Assembly (NCBI RefSeq): GCF_921293095.1
Contig: NC_060251.1
Span: forward strand, 65,985,585 to 66,049,584
Length of the DNA stretch: 64,000 nucleotides
From: Ischnura elegans
Taxonomy: Eukaryota > Arthropoda > Insecta > Odonata > Coenagrionidae
Reading direction: 5' to 3'
The position numbers and the translations under genes were made by a program. The notes beneath the pieces are model-generated. The model was not told the origin of the DNA. It did not search any database and was given only the letters and a program-made list of their open reading frames with translations. Below, piece after piece: positions 53,313-64,000 of this stretch. The first letter of the stretch is position 1; every line of letters begins with the position of its first letter.

Positions 53313-54499
53313 TACCGAAATTTATAAAAAAGATGATGTGGTATAATAAATTAATAACTTTTAAATACTATTCCTCGCAATTACGAACATTACACTGTAA
53401 AATATTGAAAAAAAAGGGAATCGTATCGCCCTCATCACCGTGACCGGGACATTTTAGAAAACCGATTAAAATGCGTTCGAGATGGCCACAGAAATCTGTC
53501 GAGGGATGGAATTGGACCTCCTTTATGCAGTCTCCTTTATCGCTACACTGAAACTGATGCCGTTATTCCCTCGGTGTGTACTTTTATTTAAGACAATAAA
53601 AAAGAAATGGTGAACAACCAACCCTATTGCTACTATTGAAATGAAAGGCGTTTCCACTTTTCCACAGAAAAATACAAACGCCTTTCAATTCAATATGTCG
53701 AACTTCCATTGAATAACATCTGAATCAGTTGAACCTATTGCTACTGTCGGTGGGTATCAAACTCATGGGATCGCATTTTTTCTCCTTAAGAGATGAGTAA
53801 GGGGTTGGGAAGAGGTCTGGTGTCAGGGCCAAGGCTTGGAGAAAGCGGACTCGAATCACTCGCAGAACACTCTCTGTTGATTCACGGTGTGGCGGCAATA
53901 GGCTTTCCCGTTGCCAGACGCCGTTTTTTTCTTTGCATCCCATAAACACTGGTATTAAAATCGAGTCGAAAAGCCGTTTGGAGGACCCAGGCTATCGGCG
54001 AGTTTCGACAACCGGCTAATTGCAAATATCTCCGCGTGATTTTACGCCACGATATATGGCGACGTGGTCACTTATACCGTTTTGGAGTGAATTTAATGAA
54101 AATGTCTCCATGGAGAAATTGTGTTTTATACGCTGTGAAGTTGAGATTTCCCGCTTATCATTGGCTCTTTCTCATGCGAGCGTGTTTTTTTACTTCTATG
54201 CGTTTTATTTTCGCTCGCACCTCAAGTGTCTTTTTTAACGCTACCCCACTCAGAAAATAATGCCATCAAATTATGTACTATTATTATGTACTTATCAAAA
54301 TGTAAATTTAGATGCTTGTAAAAGAATTTTTTTTTGACAAGTCAAATATTTCGGCATTATAAAGCGATGGGGAGCGTTAATTTTTTTTTCACGTTTACTA
54401 AAAATATTGCTGTATTATATGGGCGCATTTATGATTTCATTTTAAATAAAAGGGTAGTTTAGAGAGCATTACGGTTACATACTTTTGGTTTGGTTGGCT
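53313..54499. repeat. non-coding, with a 20-bp-arm hairpin
   Basis: 53634-53653 (TATTGAAATGAAAGGCGTTT) and 53676-53695 (AAACGCCTTTCAATTCAATA) form a near-perfect hairpin with a 22-base loop. CCTATTGCTACT flanks it at about 53622 and 53732. Otherwise no gene: frames near 53725-53949 and 54020-54260 have no domain. Confidence 0.5.
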
Positions 54500-54602
54500 C
54501 ATTTTGGAGTTAAATTCCCTGTATTGGGCATTGTAGTTGCATTGCCAAACTGTTCGGAGGTACGATAGTTATTGACAATACGTATACCTTACCTCCAAAA
54601 TG
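54500..54602. repeat. short MITE-like inverted repeat
   Basis: CATTTTGGAGTTAAATTCCC...GTATTG (54500-54527) pairs with CAATACGTATACCTTACCTC...CAAAATG (54575-54602). About 28-bp imperfect arms enclose 47 bases. Size and shape fit a small foldback or MITE, but no target duplication was identified. Confidence 0.4.
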
Positions 54603-55710
54603 CTCTGAATACTCATTAAATTATAGATTGCTATAATGACAAAATAGGTAATTACTTTATTTCGTCTCCTACGATTGATATATATTTATGAAACATTAAT
54701 ATTTGCTACCCTATGCCTTTGAGCGTTTGCACTCTAGCTATAAGTAATTATGGTTATTTAATTTTTAACGGTGAGCTAAGAAGTTCTAAAGGATATTTGC
54801 GCAAAGAAAAGTCTACAAAAGGTCTTATAAGCCTTTTACAGTACTAATAAGAATTTTTTTTCTATAAAGTGCTTCGTCCCACTCAGGGAATTTACATCAT
54901 ATACAGACGAAATAGTGGAAGGAATAATATCCTTCTAATATTTCTTTTTTTATTAATTGCAAGGGCGTTATGTGCTGTTAAAGAGGATTCTAGAAATAAA
55001 TGAATGAATATCGTGGGATCTAACTGCGTAGAATTGATAGAAACTGAAAAAACCTCCATTGGATATTATTTGAAATGAAGGTTGGAAATTATTTATCTGT
55101 TTTCGTTTCGCTGATAGTTTCCCATGTGGGACTGAATCAGTCCCACTGATCATTATATCGCGCCGTCATTAAGAGCTTCACATCCCATTCGGCTTAAATT
55201 GGCCCGACCACTGAATGAATGAATTCTCGGCACCACGACCTCCCAGAACGTATTCCATAATGCTCCCGTACGAGTCGGAACGTGTGAAGGCCGTGGAAGC
55301 AGTCCGTTTGAGGTTTCTAAATGAGAGGTTTGGAGCGCAGTGGGCGGAATACTTGGTCGGCTGGAGGGGAGGGAGGGAAGATTCACTGGCTCCGTTGCCT
55401 CTCTTCCGGGGCGGGTCCGACTAGTGGGTGGGTGGCAAGGGTTGCCTGTCAGAAGAAAAGAGCACATGGCTTTTCCCCCATTCCGTCCTAGTATGCGGCA
55501 GTGTCGGCCTCCGGGAGCGGCATTGGAGAGTAGCCCACGCTTGACAAAGTTCGCATCTATATTCGCCTCCTTGGGCGTGTGGCGGGAGCTGATGGGACGC
55601 AGGTGGTTAAACTGTAAGAGAATATCAATAAACAGGCAGAGGAGCCCTTTATCCGTTTTCCTCTTTGCTTTAGCCGTTTATCTCAACTGTATTAAAATAC
55701 TCTGTCGATT
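54603..55710. other. non-coding, with GC-rich patch
   Basis: 55200-55640 is GC-rich and carries overlapping open frames on both strands (up to 125 codons), with Arg/Gly/Pro-rich translations and no domain. The rest is AT-rich. Confidence 0.5.
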
Positions 55711-55795
55711 GAGGTAGGTTTACATGGAGTAGTTAAGAAGCATTCTGGGTAGCCTCTCCTTCCTTCAATGTACTTCCCTCTTCAATTCACATTAA
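55711..55795 (-). mobile_element. second LINE family, 3' terminus, copy 2 (short)
   Basis: GGTTTACATGGAGTAGTTAA, GAAGCATTCTGGG.AG, CTTCCTTCAATGTA and CTCTTCAATTCAC match the ends of the 41.2- and 56.2-kb copies. Only the last 85 bases are present. Confidence 0.6.
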
Positions 55796-56157
55796 GATAT
55801 CTGCTATTTTTCTTTTGGGGAAGAAAAAATTGTTCATTAATTTTATTAGAGTAAATAACAATAATAACTAATATTTTTTCCCAATTGACCAGATAAAGAT
55901 TGAATTTTCAAAAAGATAAGGAAATAGGATTGAGCTTATGACTCAACGACGAACTTTCCTGCTACTAAAGGAAAATCGACTCCGAGATAAGCTAATTGCA
56001 AGTCGTTCCTACATTCCTCAAATGTTGGAAAATGCATCGCTATGTTAAAAATCAACCAAATTGCCTCAGGTACTGTCCATCACCAAACCAAAAACGTCAA
56101 GCCCATAGCAAAATAACCTCGAACTTGAAATAAGGATATGTCCACATCCACATGTAA
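55796..56157. other. AT-rich spacer between two LINE tails
   Basis: Nothing recognised. Confidence 0.45.
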
Positions 56158-56560
56158 GGATGACGGTTTCCATGGAGTACTAAAGAAGCATTCTGGCAGT
56201 CTCCACCTTCCTTCATGTAATTTCCTCCTCGATTCCTAATAAGGCTTACTCCGTCTGATCCTATCTTAAAGTCCTATTCTCATCCTTCCTCTCCCTCGTT
56301 TACCTAACATTCGCCATTTTAGCACTGTTTTAAATATCCTCTCCCCGCTAAATACTCCCTCCATCCATATCTTCTGTCTTTTCTGTATATCATTTAGAAG
56401 CTGCCTCTCCTCACCCACCATGTTTTGCACTTCGTCGTTCCTCCTCCTCTCCATCCACTTCACCCTCTTCATTCTTCACCACACCCACATCTCGAAAGCC
56501 TCCATTCTTATCTTGTCCTCCTTTCCATGTGTCCACGCATCCGCAGCGCAAAGTCCAGAT
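56158..56560 (-). mobile_element. second LINE family 3' tail, copy 3
   Basis: The minus-strand frame 56266-56472 contains KWMERRRNDEVQNMVGEER, LLNDIQKRQKIWMEGVFSGE, RIFKTVLKWRMLGKRGRGR. The KWMERRRNDEV...VGEE...RQ..WMEGV...LKT.L..RMLGKRGRGR pattern is the conserved post-RT tail of this LINE. The element ends near TTTCCATGGAG (56167). No catalytic domain. Confidence 0.7.
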
Positions 56561-58079
56561 CATACTCTTCACTAACCTATTCTTATGACATATGCATAGC
56601 GATTATTTTATATGCTTCCTGTTCGTGAACGCCTCCTTCGCTAATGCACAATTCTCTACCTGATGCCCTTGCTGATGTATCCATTTTCCAGTAATGTACT
56701 GCACAAATAGACGAATTGCCCAACCGGCTCGGGTTTTGGGCTCGGACTCGGGAACTACTTTGACCTTGGGTCTCACCGTCCTATCTAATGATGCTTTACA
56801 AAACCCAAGTGGAGATTGAAAAGCATGATCGCTATAACTGATTCTAAAAAAATCACGATTCATGCTCATTTTACTTCATATGCAAGTACCTCAAAGATAC
56901 CTCAATTAGGATAAAAATGACTATTTCCACTCGGGAACGCAATTTTAATTCAAATAAATAAAAAGTTCCTGTTTAACGTTTATAGTTTTTAGTAGATTTA
57001 TTTTATATTGGCCACGTACTCAACATCGAACATTCATGGCCCTAGGTCGTTCTGAAATTAATGCTGCGGTACGAAGTAGTCATAATGAAAGAGAAAAACG
57101 CATGATTTTAATTGTTTATGCGGTGTTTTCTGAAGATGCCTGAATGCAGATAGACATCTAGTTTAAATATGAGAAGAAACGGTAATATTTTTCTAAAATT
57201 GAAAGAAGCCACCTTTTATTAAAGCTGTGGTCGTAAATTAAGCAACATTGCACTTTATAGCAGGTGCTCTTACGACTCTCTGTCTAATTCGTAAGAAAAC
57301 TATTCAAAGTTCTCTGTTCTTCCGTTGCAGTTTTGAAGAATCGCGGAGATTTCCTTTGCATTGAATTTAGTTTATGGATTAAATCTCTCTCATTTGGCTC
57401 CTATATGATTGGCGCGCATTGGGTGCGCGATCTAACCATTCTTTCACTTTTTTGTCCGAGGGTCTTCCATCGGTACGCTGGATGAATAGATTCCCCTAAA
57501 TGCCAGGCATTTGCTTTCATATGGTGTCTTGTGATGCTTACTCGGTCCACTAGTATGGGTTATACCATTGGCATTGTTGGAAAATGTGAAAACCTATAAT
57601 ATGAAGGATTTCTTCAACATTTGAAGGAAAGACGGAATCATTTTATTTACCGGTAAGTAGATAAGTAATGTGCCCTCCAAAGGACTCCAGGGGAAAGTGA
57701 CGGGATATCGGTGTATTTTTCAAATTTAGATGTATTCAATGCACATCACATGTTTTATCTTGTATTTTATCAAAGCATCGATGAATTTTCATAAATCAAG
57801 GCGAAGTGAATATTAATGGAATTTTTTGAGTTATTTTTATGACTTTAGCCAAAATATTTTTAATCAAAAAGGACGGACGATAAAAATGACACGAGTGTGT
57901 CAATTTTATACGTGTAAATAGTTAAGTGGTGGTAAATGTAAAATATACGGCGAAATTATTTTAAATGTATTTTCAACCCTGTGTTAAATTTTTATTATCT
58001 TTATAATTTGAGTCCAATTGAACCTTTTAAATCGAGGCAAAATATTCACGGGAAATATTCACTAAAAATATAAGCATAA
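56561..58079. other. non-coding stretch
   Basis: Mostly AT-rich. A minus-strand frame of 88 codons (56603-56869) has no domain I recognise. No repeat partners. Confidence 0.5.
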
Positions 58080-58300
58080 CGTTCTATATGCGGTTAGGGA
58101 GGAGAATGAGGAAGATGAAGTGGGCCGAGATGGAGAGAAACGGAAAAGTGCTGGACATGGTGGGCAAGGAAAAGAAATCTTGTAGATGAGATACAGAGGA
58201 GACAGACAGGTTGGATGGAGCGAGTTCTGAGCGGGGAGGGGATGTTGAAAACAGCGTTAGAGGGTAGAATTTTTGGTGCGTAAGAGAGGGAGGGAAAGGA
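58080..58300 (+). mobile_element. second LINE family 3' tail, copy 4
   Basis: Plus-strand copy with several frame breaks: MKWAEMERNGKVLDMVG, VDEIQRRQTGWMERVLSGEG and MLKTALEGRI. The order matches the 56.2-kb copy in opposite orientation. It is truncated at the right before the GKRGRGR block, which is replaced by GCGTAAGAGAGG. Confidence 0.65.
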
Positions 58301-58896
58301 ACAGAATAGGATTTACAAATGGACGAGCGTGCTGCGCCCGCTCCCAGCGGGCTTCCCCCGCTCTTTTCAATGCAGGTCCACAGAGGGATAGGCGCGTTTC
58401 TAATTTTAAAATGTGGAAAAAAAAAGGCAGGGTCTTATGTATAAATTTAATTGGAATGTTCATGTACAAATTGAGGTCATAGGACCTCCTTAAACACAAC
58501 ATTGGAAGTAATTACACTTTCCTCTGTTAAACGCACACGACGACTCATACTTGCGTATCAACAGGAGACTTGAATGTGGAATCAGCCGCATTTTGATAAA
58601 AGTTATTTAAAGAATGGATATTGTTGCAAATAAACAAATGTATCAGTTTGTGCGCCGTTAACGTAAGGAATATTTTCCGTTTTTATGGGGATTTTTTAAA
58701 ATTATTTAAAAACCAATTTTAGGAAACAATAGCAATATTTAGGAAGTAAGATATGCTGTCGCATGTTCTCTGATAAATTCTGTGCATTTTGGTACATCAT
58801 TTGTAGAGTTTGGTTGCGTATAAGTTGAGAAAAAGGTATCTATACAGTAGAAATAATATAGAAGATTGAAATGGAGCAGACCTGAATTAGAATTAC
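58301..58896. other. non-coding stretch
   Basis: Overlapping frames at 58257-58502 on both strands lie across the LINE edge and have no domain. The rest is AT-rich. Confidence 0.45.
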
Positions 58897-59029
58897 TGAC
58901 GGGGGTCTAATTTGGGAAGGAAGACAGGCTGGGGTGATTCGTAACATGCCCCTCGTAAACCTACCTATACCGTTCGAAATCTTCATTTCATAAGTGATAG
59001 AAGGGGTCAAATTTGACCCCCTGCCGTCA
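58897..59029. repeat. inverted repeat around a perfect 18-bp palindrome
   Basis: TGACGGGGGTCTAATTT (58897) pairs imperfectly with AAATTTGACCCCCTGCCGTCA (59009-59029), giving a 133-bp foldback-like unit. The right arm overlaps the perfect palindrome GGGGTCAAATTTGACCCC (59003-59020). It may be a MITE remnant. The palindrome also contains inverted GGTCA half-sites of the nuclear-receptor type. Confidence 0.4.
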
Positions 59030-62000
59030 TTTACGGTGTAACATAGGTTCATCCTAGCTGTAAACTAATGATAATATTAAGTTGCAATTCTGGTAACCTT
59101 GAATGAGGATACTGCAGTCATAATAACAATAATATCCACCAAAGTGATTCGATTCAACCAACGTAAGTGGTTAATACTAATGATTCTAATTGCTAATTTT
59201 TCACATATAACCGCTTTCTTTTATCGTCCTCAATTTGATACTAGACGACCTTATCTCAGATCTGGGCAACACATCTAAAGCCTTCTTTCAGTCTACCACT
59301 CCATCGGAAGCCATGAGGTGCCGTCTGCTCACCTACTTATCCCATTCCGCGATAGATTAATAGATCCTCTTCCTAGGCCTCAGACGCGAGCCCCTCGCTA
59401 GCCACGAACAAATGAACGAGGCTGAGGTAAGCCAACGCCTTCTTCCGGCGCGAAGTCTTTATGAGTGATATCGATCCACCACTTTGAAGGCGATAACCAA
59501 TCATAAAGGGCGATTAGGGCCGATTGCTAGACTCCCACTTCATCTGTTTCACTGAGAGATGCACACCCATCTCCATTTCAGGGCGATTAAGGATTCTGAT
59601 TTCAATTTGCTTCCATCCTGACCTCAGGAGATCCCGTGATATTTCTTGAAAGCCCTTTTCACGACCGCCTACATCCTGCGCATCATTCACCATCACCTAT
59701 TCACGCCTAGATTCCCACCCACGACAAGTCAAGAGTCAAAACATTTCCCCAACTGCCCTACCCCAATCCTTTTCGTCTCGTCTGTTACTACTCCAAGGTC
59801 ACCGGAGATTTATTATTTAGAGTATGGGAACAGGATAGAGAACTAATAAATGCTTGCTTACCTGATATAGTAATACACATTTTTCTATTGAGAAAAGATG
59901 TATAATATTTATAAATTGAAAAATAATCAAATAAAATGCATAATAATCAATGGTAACATAATTACAGACTATATGAGCACATGATGAATCATATAAAATC
60001 GTAGTACTTTAATATCGCTGTATTGAAGACGTCGTTTGTGGAAACATTGGTAGATAAATAATAAATTGTGTACTAGACAAAAGTGCACCTGTGAATATGT
60101 TACCTATTATAAGTGTAACCTAGACTGTGTTACCTGGCACACGGTTCAACAAAACATATCTATTAGCCATTCAGTTGGCTAATAATAAGTGATGGCCAAC
60201 GGGAATCTTTCCCTCGATAAAACTTTGACCACCTCCAATGCTGAAATCGAAGCGGATTCTTAGAGAGAAGAATTTTGTAGCTGTGATATCATTATGGGAG
60301 TTACCAAGGCATTAAAAATAGCACTTTTTAATTTAACTCAAAATCTTTAACATGCAATAAAAATTCTCATTATAAATAGATAATATTTCTGTACAATTGC
60401 CAATATTAATGAGAATGAGGAAAGTGATTTGGTTACAATATTTTCTTGTGTAGGAAACGTTCAAAGTGTTTCCTCAGCGATTTTTTTGTGAAACGAAGTA
60501 ATATAAATGCCTACTTTATGATAAATTAAAACATTGGAATAATCAACTAAATTGATCGGGATTTGAATTCATCTTACAATTTGCCGATAGAATCACCTCG
60601 AAGACGGCTTCATAATTTAATTGTTAATAAACGCCATCGGGTACTGGAAGATCTAGGTTAGAAGTCTGGCAAGCTCAGTTAATTCCCCTTATGTTGAATT
60701 TCACTCTAAGGGGCTGTAACTTTGCTGTTTTTCTTTCACCTAGTCAAAAAAATAGATACCAGTCATACAATAATACGGTAAAATTTGGATTAAACGAGTT
60801 TAATTAGCTCGTATGTTAGATAGTGTGACTTATGGCCGAGTACATTTACTTTCATCTAGTTCAGACTATACTTGATGAAAAATACCTCATGCATGAACAA
60901 CCTACATCTTTCCTTGACTAAATTTTGACACTAATCTGAATTTGACCCTATTTGAACCGTTTACCAAAGACAGGTTGTAGGTAGTAGATTTTTTCGTTAT
61001 ACGGAAAAAAAATCAGTGGAAAAATGTATTCTGGTGGGTTAAATTGCTCGATGAGAAGTGTTTTGTTACTTTTAATAATATGCTCCGGGACCGATCAGCT
61101 ATTGAGTTATATTTTAATTATCTTTAGATTCTTAAAATATTACTCAATCTAACTTTCTAACTAAAATTAACTAGCTTAAGGTACATACTATATTTAGAAA
61201 GGAAACCGAAAAATCTCGGGAGGCTACAGGAATAAAAGCATTATATAAAATTATTATTGCAAATTCATAAAAATATAGCATGGCTTCCCGCCACAAATAG
61301 TACCCTAAAGAAATACACATTAAAAAGTAGTTGGAAGGAGAGGTAAAATTTCAAATTTAGGGGATCGGAAACACTTGTTGTAGATTAAGTTCAGTAGCCT
61401 GGACCGAGATATGAGGTGAGGGAGTGACAGTGGTGTATATTTTGCGGATTTAATCGGTCAAGGTGGAGGCTTGGCTGAGGTCTTTCATCGTTTCGGGGCC
61501 ACTGGTTCGGGAGCTGCCACAACAGAAGTCGGCAGTCATTATCAACCGATGGCCACAGCTCTCAGAGGATGGCTGCCTCAGAAACGATTGTCCTCTGGTG
61601 GCAATGAGTGGCGGGCCTGATTGCCTTGCGCAAACCCGACAATTTTCAGGGGACGTGTTGCGAGGGAGCCGCCACCCACATTCATTCCGTTCTACCCCAC
61701 CCTATTCTACATCCCCTCCCGCTACATTCTCAGTCACCCGCGCTGGAAGCACCCTTGGGTGTTTTCTCTGAACAGAGAGCAAGTTGAACCTTCAAATATA
61801 ATAGGAGGCAAAAGAGTCTCCGAGGAGACGGACCACTTGGTCCACGGTGCGCAATGAGGAATTTGGATGTTATTACCTCCTTTTATGAGAAATAAGTTGC
61901 GTGGAATCCATAGCTACAGTGTTCACTGATATTTGCCGAAGAAAGGCTACATATGCTAAAAATCCTTCTTTATTGCAGTTTTCTGTGCATAATATTTTAT

Positions 62001-63504
62001 TGACATCTGAGTTACAATTAAATATTTTTTCTGATGTAATGGAATATTAAATCAGAAAAAAATCCTGTCATGTACTTATCCATGAATAATATAATGTATA
62101 ATTTTCACCGTGTTCTTTGGGTGGACAGTTATTCAACCAAATAAATATCTTTATTTATTTCCGAAGATAATGGATAATAACGTGGGGGTTAAATGGCAGC
62201 AGTGATTTTGTAGTATTCCATTTTTACTGATAAAAACTTCTCTGAAACTTTAAAGTGTAATATAATTTTGGTTTTTGCTTTGTTCAGTTATGTCTATTAT
62301 ATATATCGAATAGCTACAAATGTTTTGCTGCCATGTTTTCTGCCTATAGGTACAATATCAATATACTTACTTTCGATCCGAGATACGACCTTTCACCGTC
62401 GCAGCAATATACGAAAGTTTGGTTAGTGGTATTGTGCGGAATTCGGACAGTCGCGGTCAAAGCAGTTTTGTGCACTGTAAGGAAAACGGACTTTCTTATC
62501 TCCCGAAGTAGGTAAAATGTACGGAGTACTGATGATCCGAATCTTTCTTGTCCCTCAAGCAATGCTTAGAGCAGCTACATTTTTGGGTTAGACTACCGTG
62601 GAAGATAGTTAACCCACGTCAAGGCCAGGTGGGATTCGATATTGGTAATTGAGTATAGGTCTTCCCCAAATGTCAACCTAATCTTAGATTCCAATATAAG
62701 AGTTAAGTATACTAAGAAGTATACCGAGGCAGGTGAATTGTGCGGAGTACGGATGAGCCGCCACATGCAAACCGCATCCGCCATTGGGCCAGGTCTCAAA
62801 TTCTCTCGCCATAAACAGGTAGCGGCAATGCCAGCTACTATACTTTATTCTGAGGGAACTCCACTACTGCATTGGTAGCTACCTTTCTCATCGTCTTATG
62901 GTGGGGTAGCGAGAGGATGGGGGCGTCCTAATGGAAGGAGGTAGGGGAAGCACTTCCCATCCCACCGTCTTGAGGAGGAGGAGGCCTCTGGGCCAGCCTC
63001 TCCCGATGGACGTAATGGAAAAGAGAAATGGAGGGGGTTGGCACCTTGGGGCAGTGGGGAGCAGTCGTCCCACATTTATTTTATCGAGAGTGAAGGATAA
63101 TTTGGGCCTCCCGCGGGGGCGGCGGGGGAGGCCGGAGGCGGCGACCCACCCACGGGGGTGGGTGATGGATATTCAGCGGGAGTCTGTGAAGGAGGTCGCC
63201 GACAAAGGGACTGGGCACCTGGGGATGGGCCAGCCAGTGACCAACCACCGCCACAACTACATATCCCTGCCACGCTCCCCCACGGAGTGGAGAAAATATT
63301 TTGGAGAAAATTTTTGAGAGTAATTGGTGCAATATTTGCTGAAAATTGTCGGCGTAAATCTAAAATGCGGTTCGTGCGAGGATTTTACAGTCAAAAATCA
63401 TTTGCATTGACCATGGCCGTGTGCATTAAGGAGTTGCGGAGGAGCATTGAAAATATTTCGTTTGGGTAACTTCGAAAGACATTAACTGCTTGAATGGTGT
63501 GTTT
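59030..63504. other. non-coding, with GC-rich patches
   Basis: 59500-59720 has a 60-codon minus-strand frame of unknown nature. 60000-61400 is AT-rich. 61440-61870 is GC-richer and open in two plus frames (102 and 78 codons) without a domain. 62880-63300 is strongly GC-rich, with a GGGGGCGGCGGGGGAGG run and an ACCCACCC/GGGTGGGT hairpin at 63143-63162. It is open in several frames on both strands (up to 128 codons). None of the translations is recognisable. Confidence 0.5.
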
Positions 63505-63712
63505 TGCTGGTATCGGTGGCTACGAGCTAAAATCCTTGGTTATCAAACCGAAGGTCGCGGGTTCGAATCCCTGCTGGATAGCTTGTCCTTATCCAAGACA
63601 TGGATGTTTGTGATAGCGTATTGTAATCTGTTGTCTCTCTGTGTAATCTGTATAATTGTAGGTTGCTGTTTTCGAGGTGATGCATATAAATAAATGAAAT
63701 AAAGTAAAATCG
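63505..63712 (+). mobile_element. tRNA-derived SINE with intact B box
   Basis: GCTGGTATCGGTGGCTACGA stands in the A-box position, and GGTTCGAATCC at 63560-63570 is a perfect B box followed by CTGCTGGATAGC. The body contains CATGGATGTTTGTGATAGCG, and the 3' end is an A-rich repeat tail (ATAAATAAATGAAATAAAG). The acceptor arms do not pair and the body continues for about 140 bases, so this is a SINE and not a tRNA gene. It differs in body from the SINEs at 29.5 and 39.4 kb. Confidence 0.65.
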
Positions 63713-63937
63713 GTTTTGATTCTCTAATTTCAGTTACAAAATTCTATTGGTAATGAATTTCACAAGCATTTAGAGGTCTTCCAGAATATATTAATGAGCT
63801 CCTTTCAACATCAAACGATTTTATGCCAATTTGTAAATCCTGAGAATCGTTACCATAGGTTGTAAAATAGATTATAATTATTGGAGAAATGAAAATATAC
63901 TGGAAAAATATCCAGTCCTATAGCTGTGGACATACCT
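63713..63937. other. AT-rich spacer
   Basis: Nothing recognised. Confidence 0.45.
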
Positions 63938-64000
63938 CATTATCATCATCATCATTAGTTAACAATCCTAAGATTGGTTTGACGTAGCTCTCCATTCCTA
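63938..64000 (-). mobile_element. RTE-like LINE 3' end, cut by the window edge
   Basis: On the minus strand AGGAATGGAGAGCTACGTCA, AACCAATCTTAGGATTGTTA, ACTAATGATGATGATGATAA. This is the same terminus as the copies at 26.6, 27.1 and 28.8 kb, and the element continues beyond position 64000. Confidence 0.8.

Noticed and set aside
63505..63580. Possible functional tRNA gene
   Set aside because: The B box is perfect, but no acceptor-stem pairing is visible, the spacing of the arms is irregular, and the sequence continues into a SINE body with an A-rich tail.
1..64000. CRISPR arrays, bacterial operons, integrons or phage genes
   Set aside because: No regularly spaced identical repeats, no dense gene packing and no bacterial ribosome-binding sites. 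The content is typical of an animal nuclear genome.

Overview
The window looks like nuclear DNA of an arthropod, most likely an insect. It is AT-rich and gene-poor, with many decayed Penelope-like elements, non-LTR retrotransposon 3' ends and tRNA-derived SINEs. Its one convincing host gene is a single-exon bHLH gene of the Atonal type on the minus strand (19485-20474). I cannot name the species from the sequence.

Layout. 1-19 kb is non-coding. It holds diverged local duplications (2.8-3.8, 5.2-5.9, 10.4-10.7 and 11.9-12.6 kb), a dispersed repeat split by a retrotransposon 3' end (7.2-8.2 kb), and several Penelope-like remnants (1.8, 9.1, 13.2, 14.1 and 14.4 kb). 19.3-21.5 kb is the atonal-type gene with its GC-rich, CpG-rich 5' region. 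21.5-25.8 kb is mostly featureless. 25.8-30.5 kb is a dense transposon cluster: a CR1/jockey-type 3' end, three copies of an RTE-like LINE 3' end, four Penelope-like pieces (three of them near-palindromic) and a SINE. 30.5-36.6 kb is nearly empty. 36.6-39.7 kb holds a 133-bp templated duplication, a retrotransposon end, a diverged repeat array and a SINE. 41.2-42.2 kb is a LINE tail interrupted by a complete 512-bp Penelope-like element with a 13-bp target duplication. 44.3-45.8 kb is a possible pogo/Tigger-like element. 48.7-50.7 kb joins three repeat families, including the largest retrotransposon reading frame (280 aa). 53-64 kb has short hairpin elements, further copies of the second LINE tail, GC-rich patches without a convincing gene, and at the right edge a SINE and a cut-off RTE-like tail.

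How the parts relate. The gene encodes a proneural transcription factor. The large non-coding flanks are where its enhancers would be expected, but none can be identified from sequence alone. The most coherent unexplained signal is that about ten loci, of several sequence families, share one small layout. A CUGANGA-like box is followed by one extra nucleotide, a short hairpin, GAA, and a self-complementary A...U block that ends in a non-G base. This fits the minimal hammerhead ribozymes known from Penelope-like retroelements. Four of these loci are arranged as large inverted repeats. All identities and boundaries were judged by eye without database searches.
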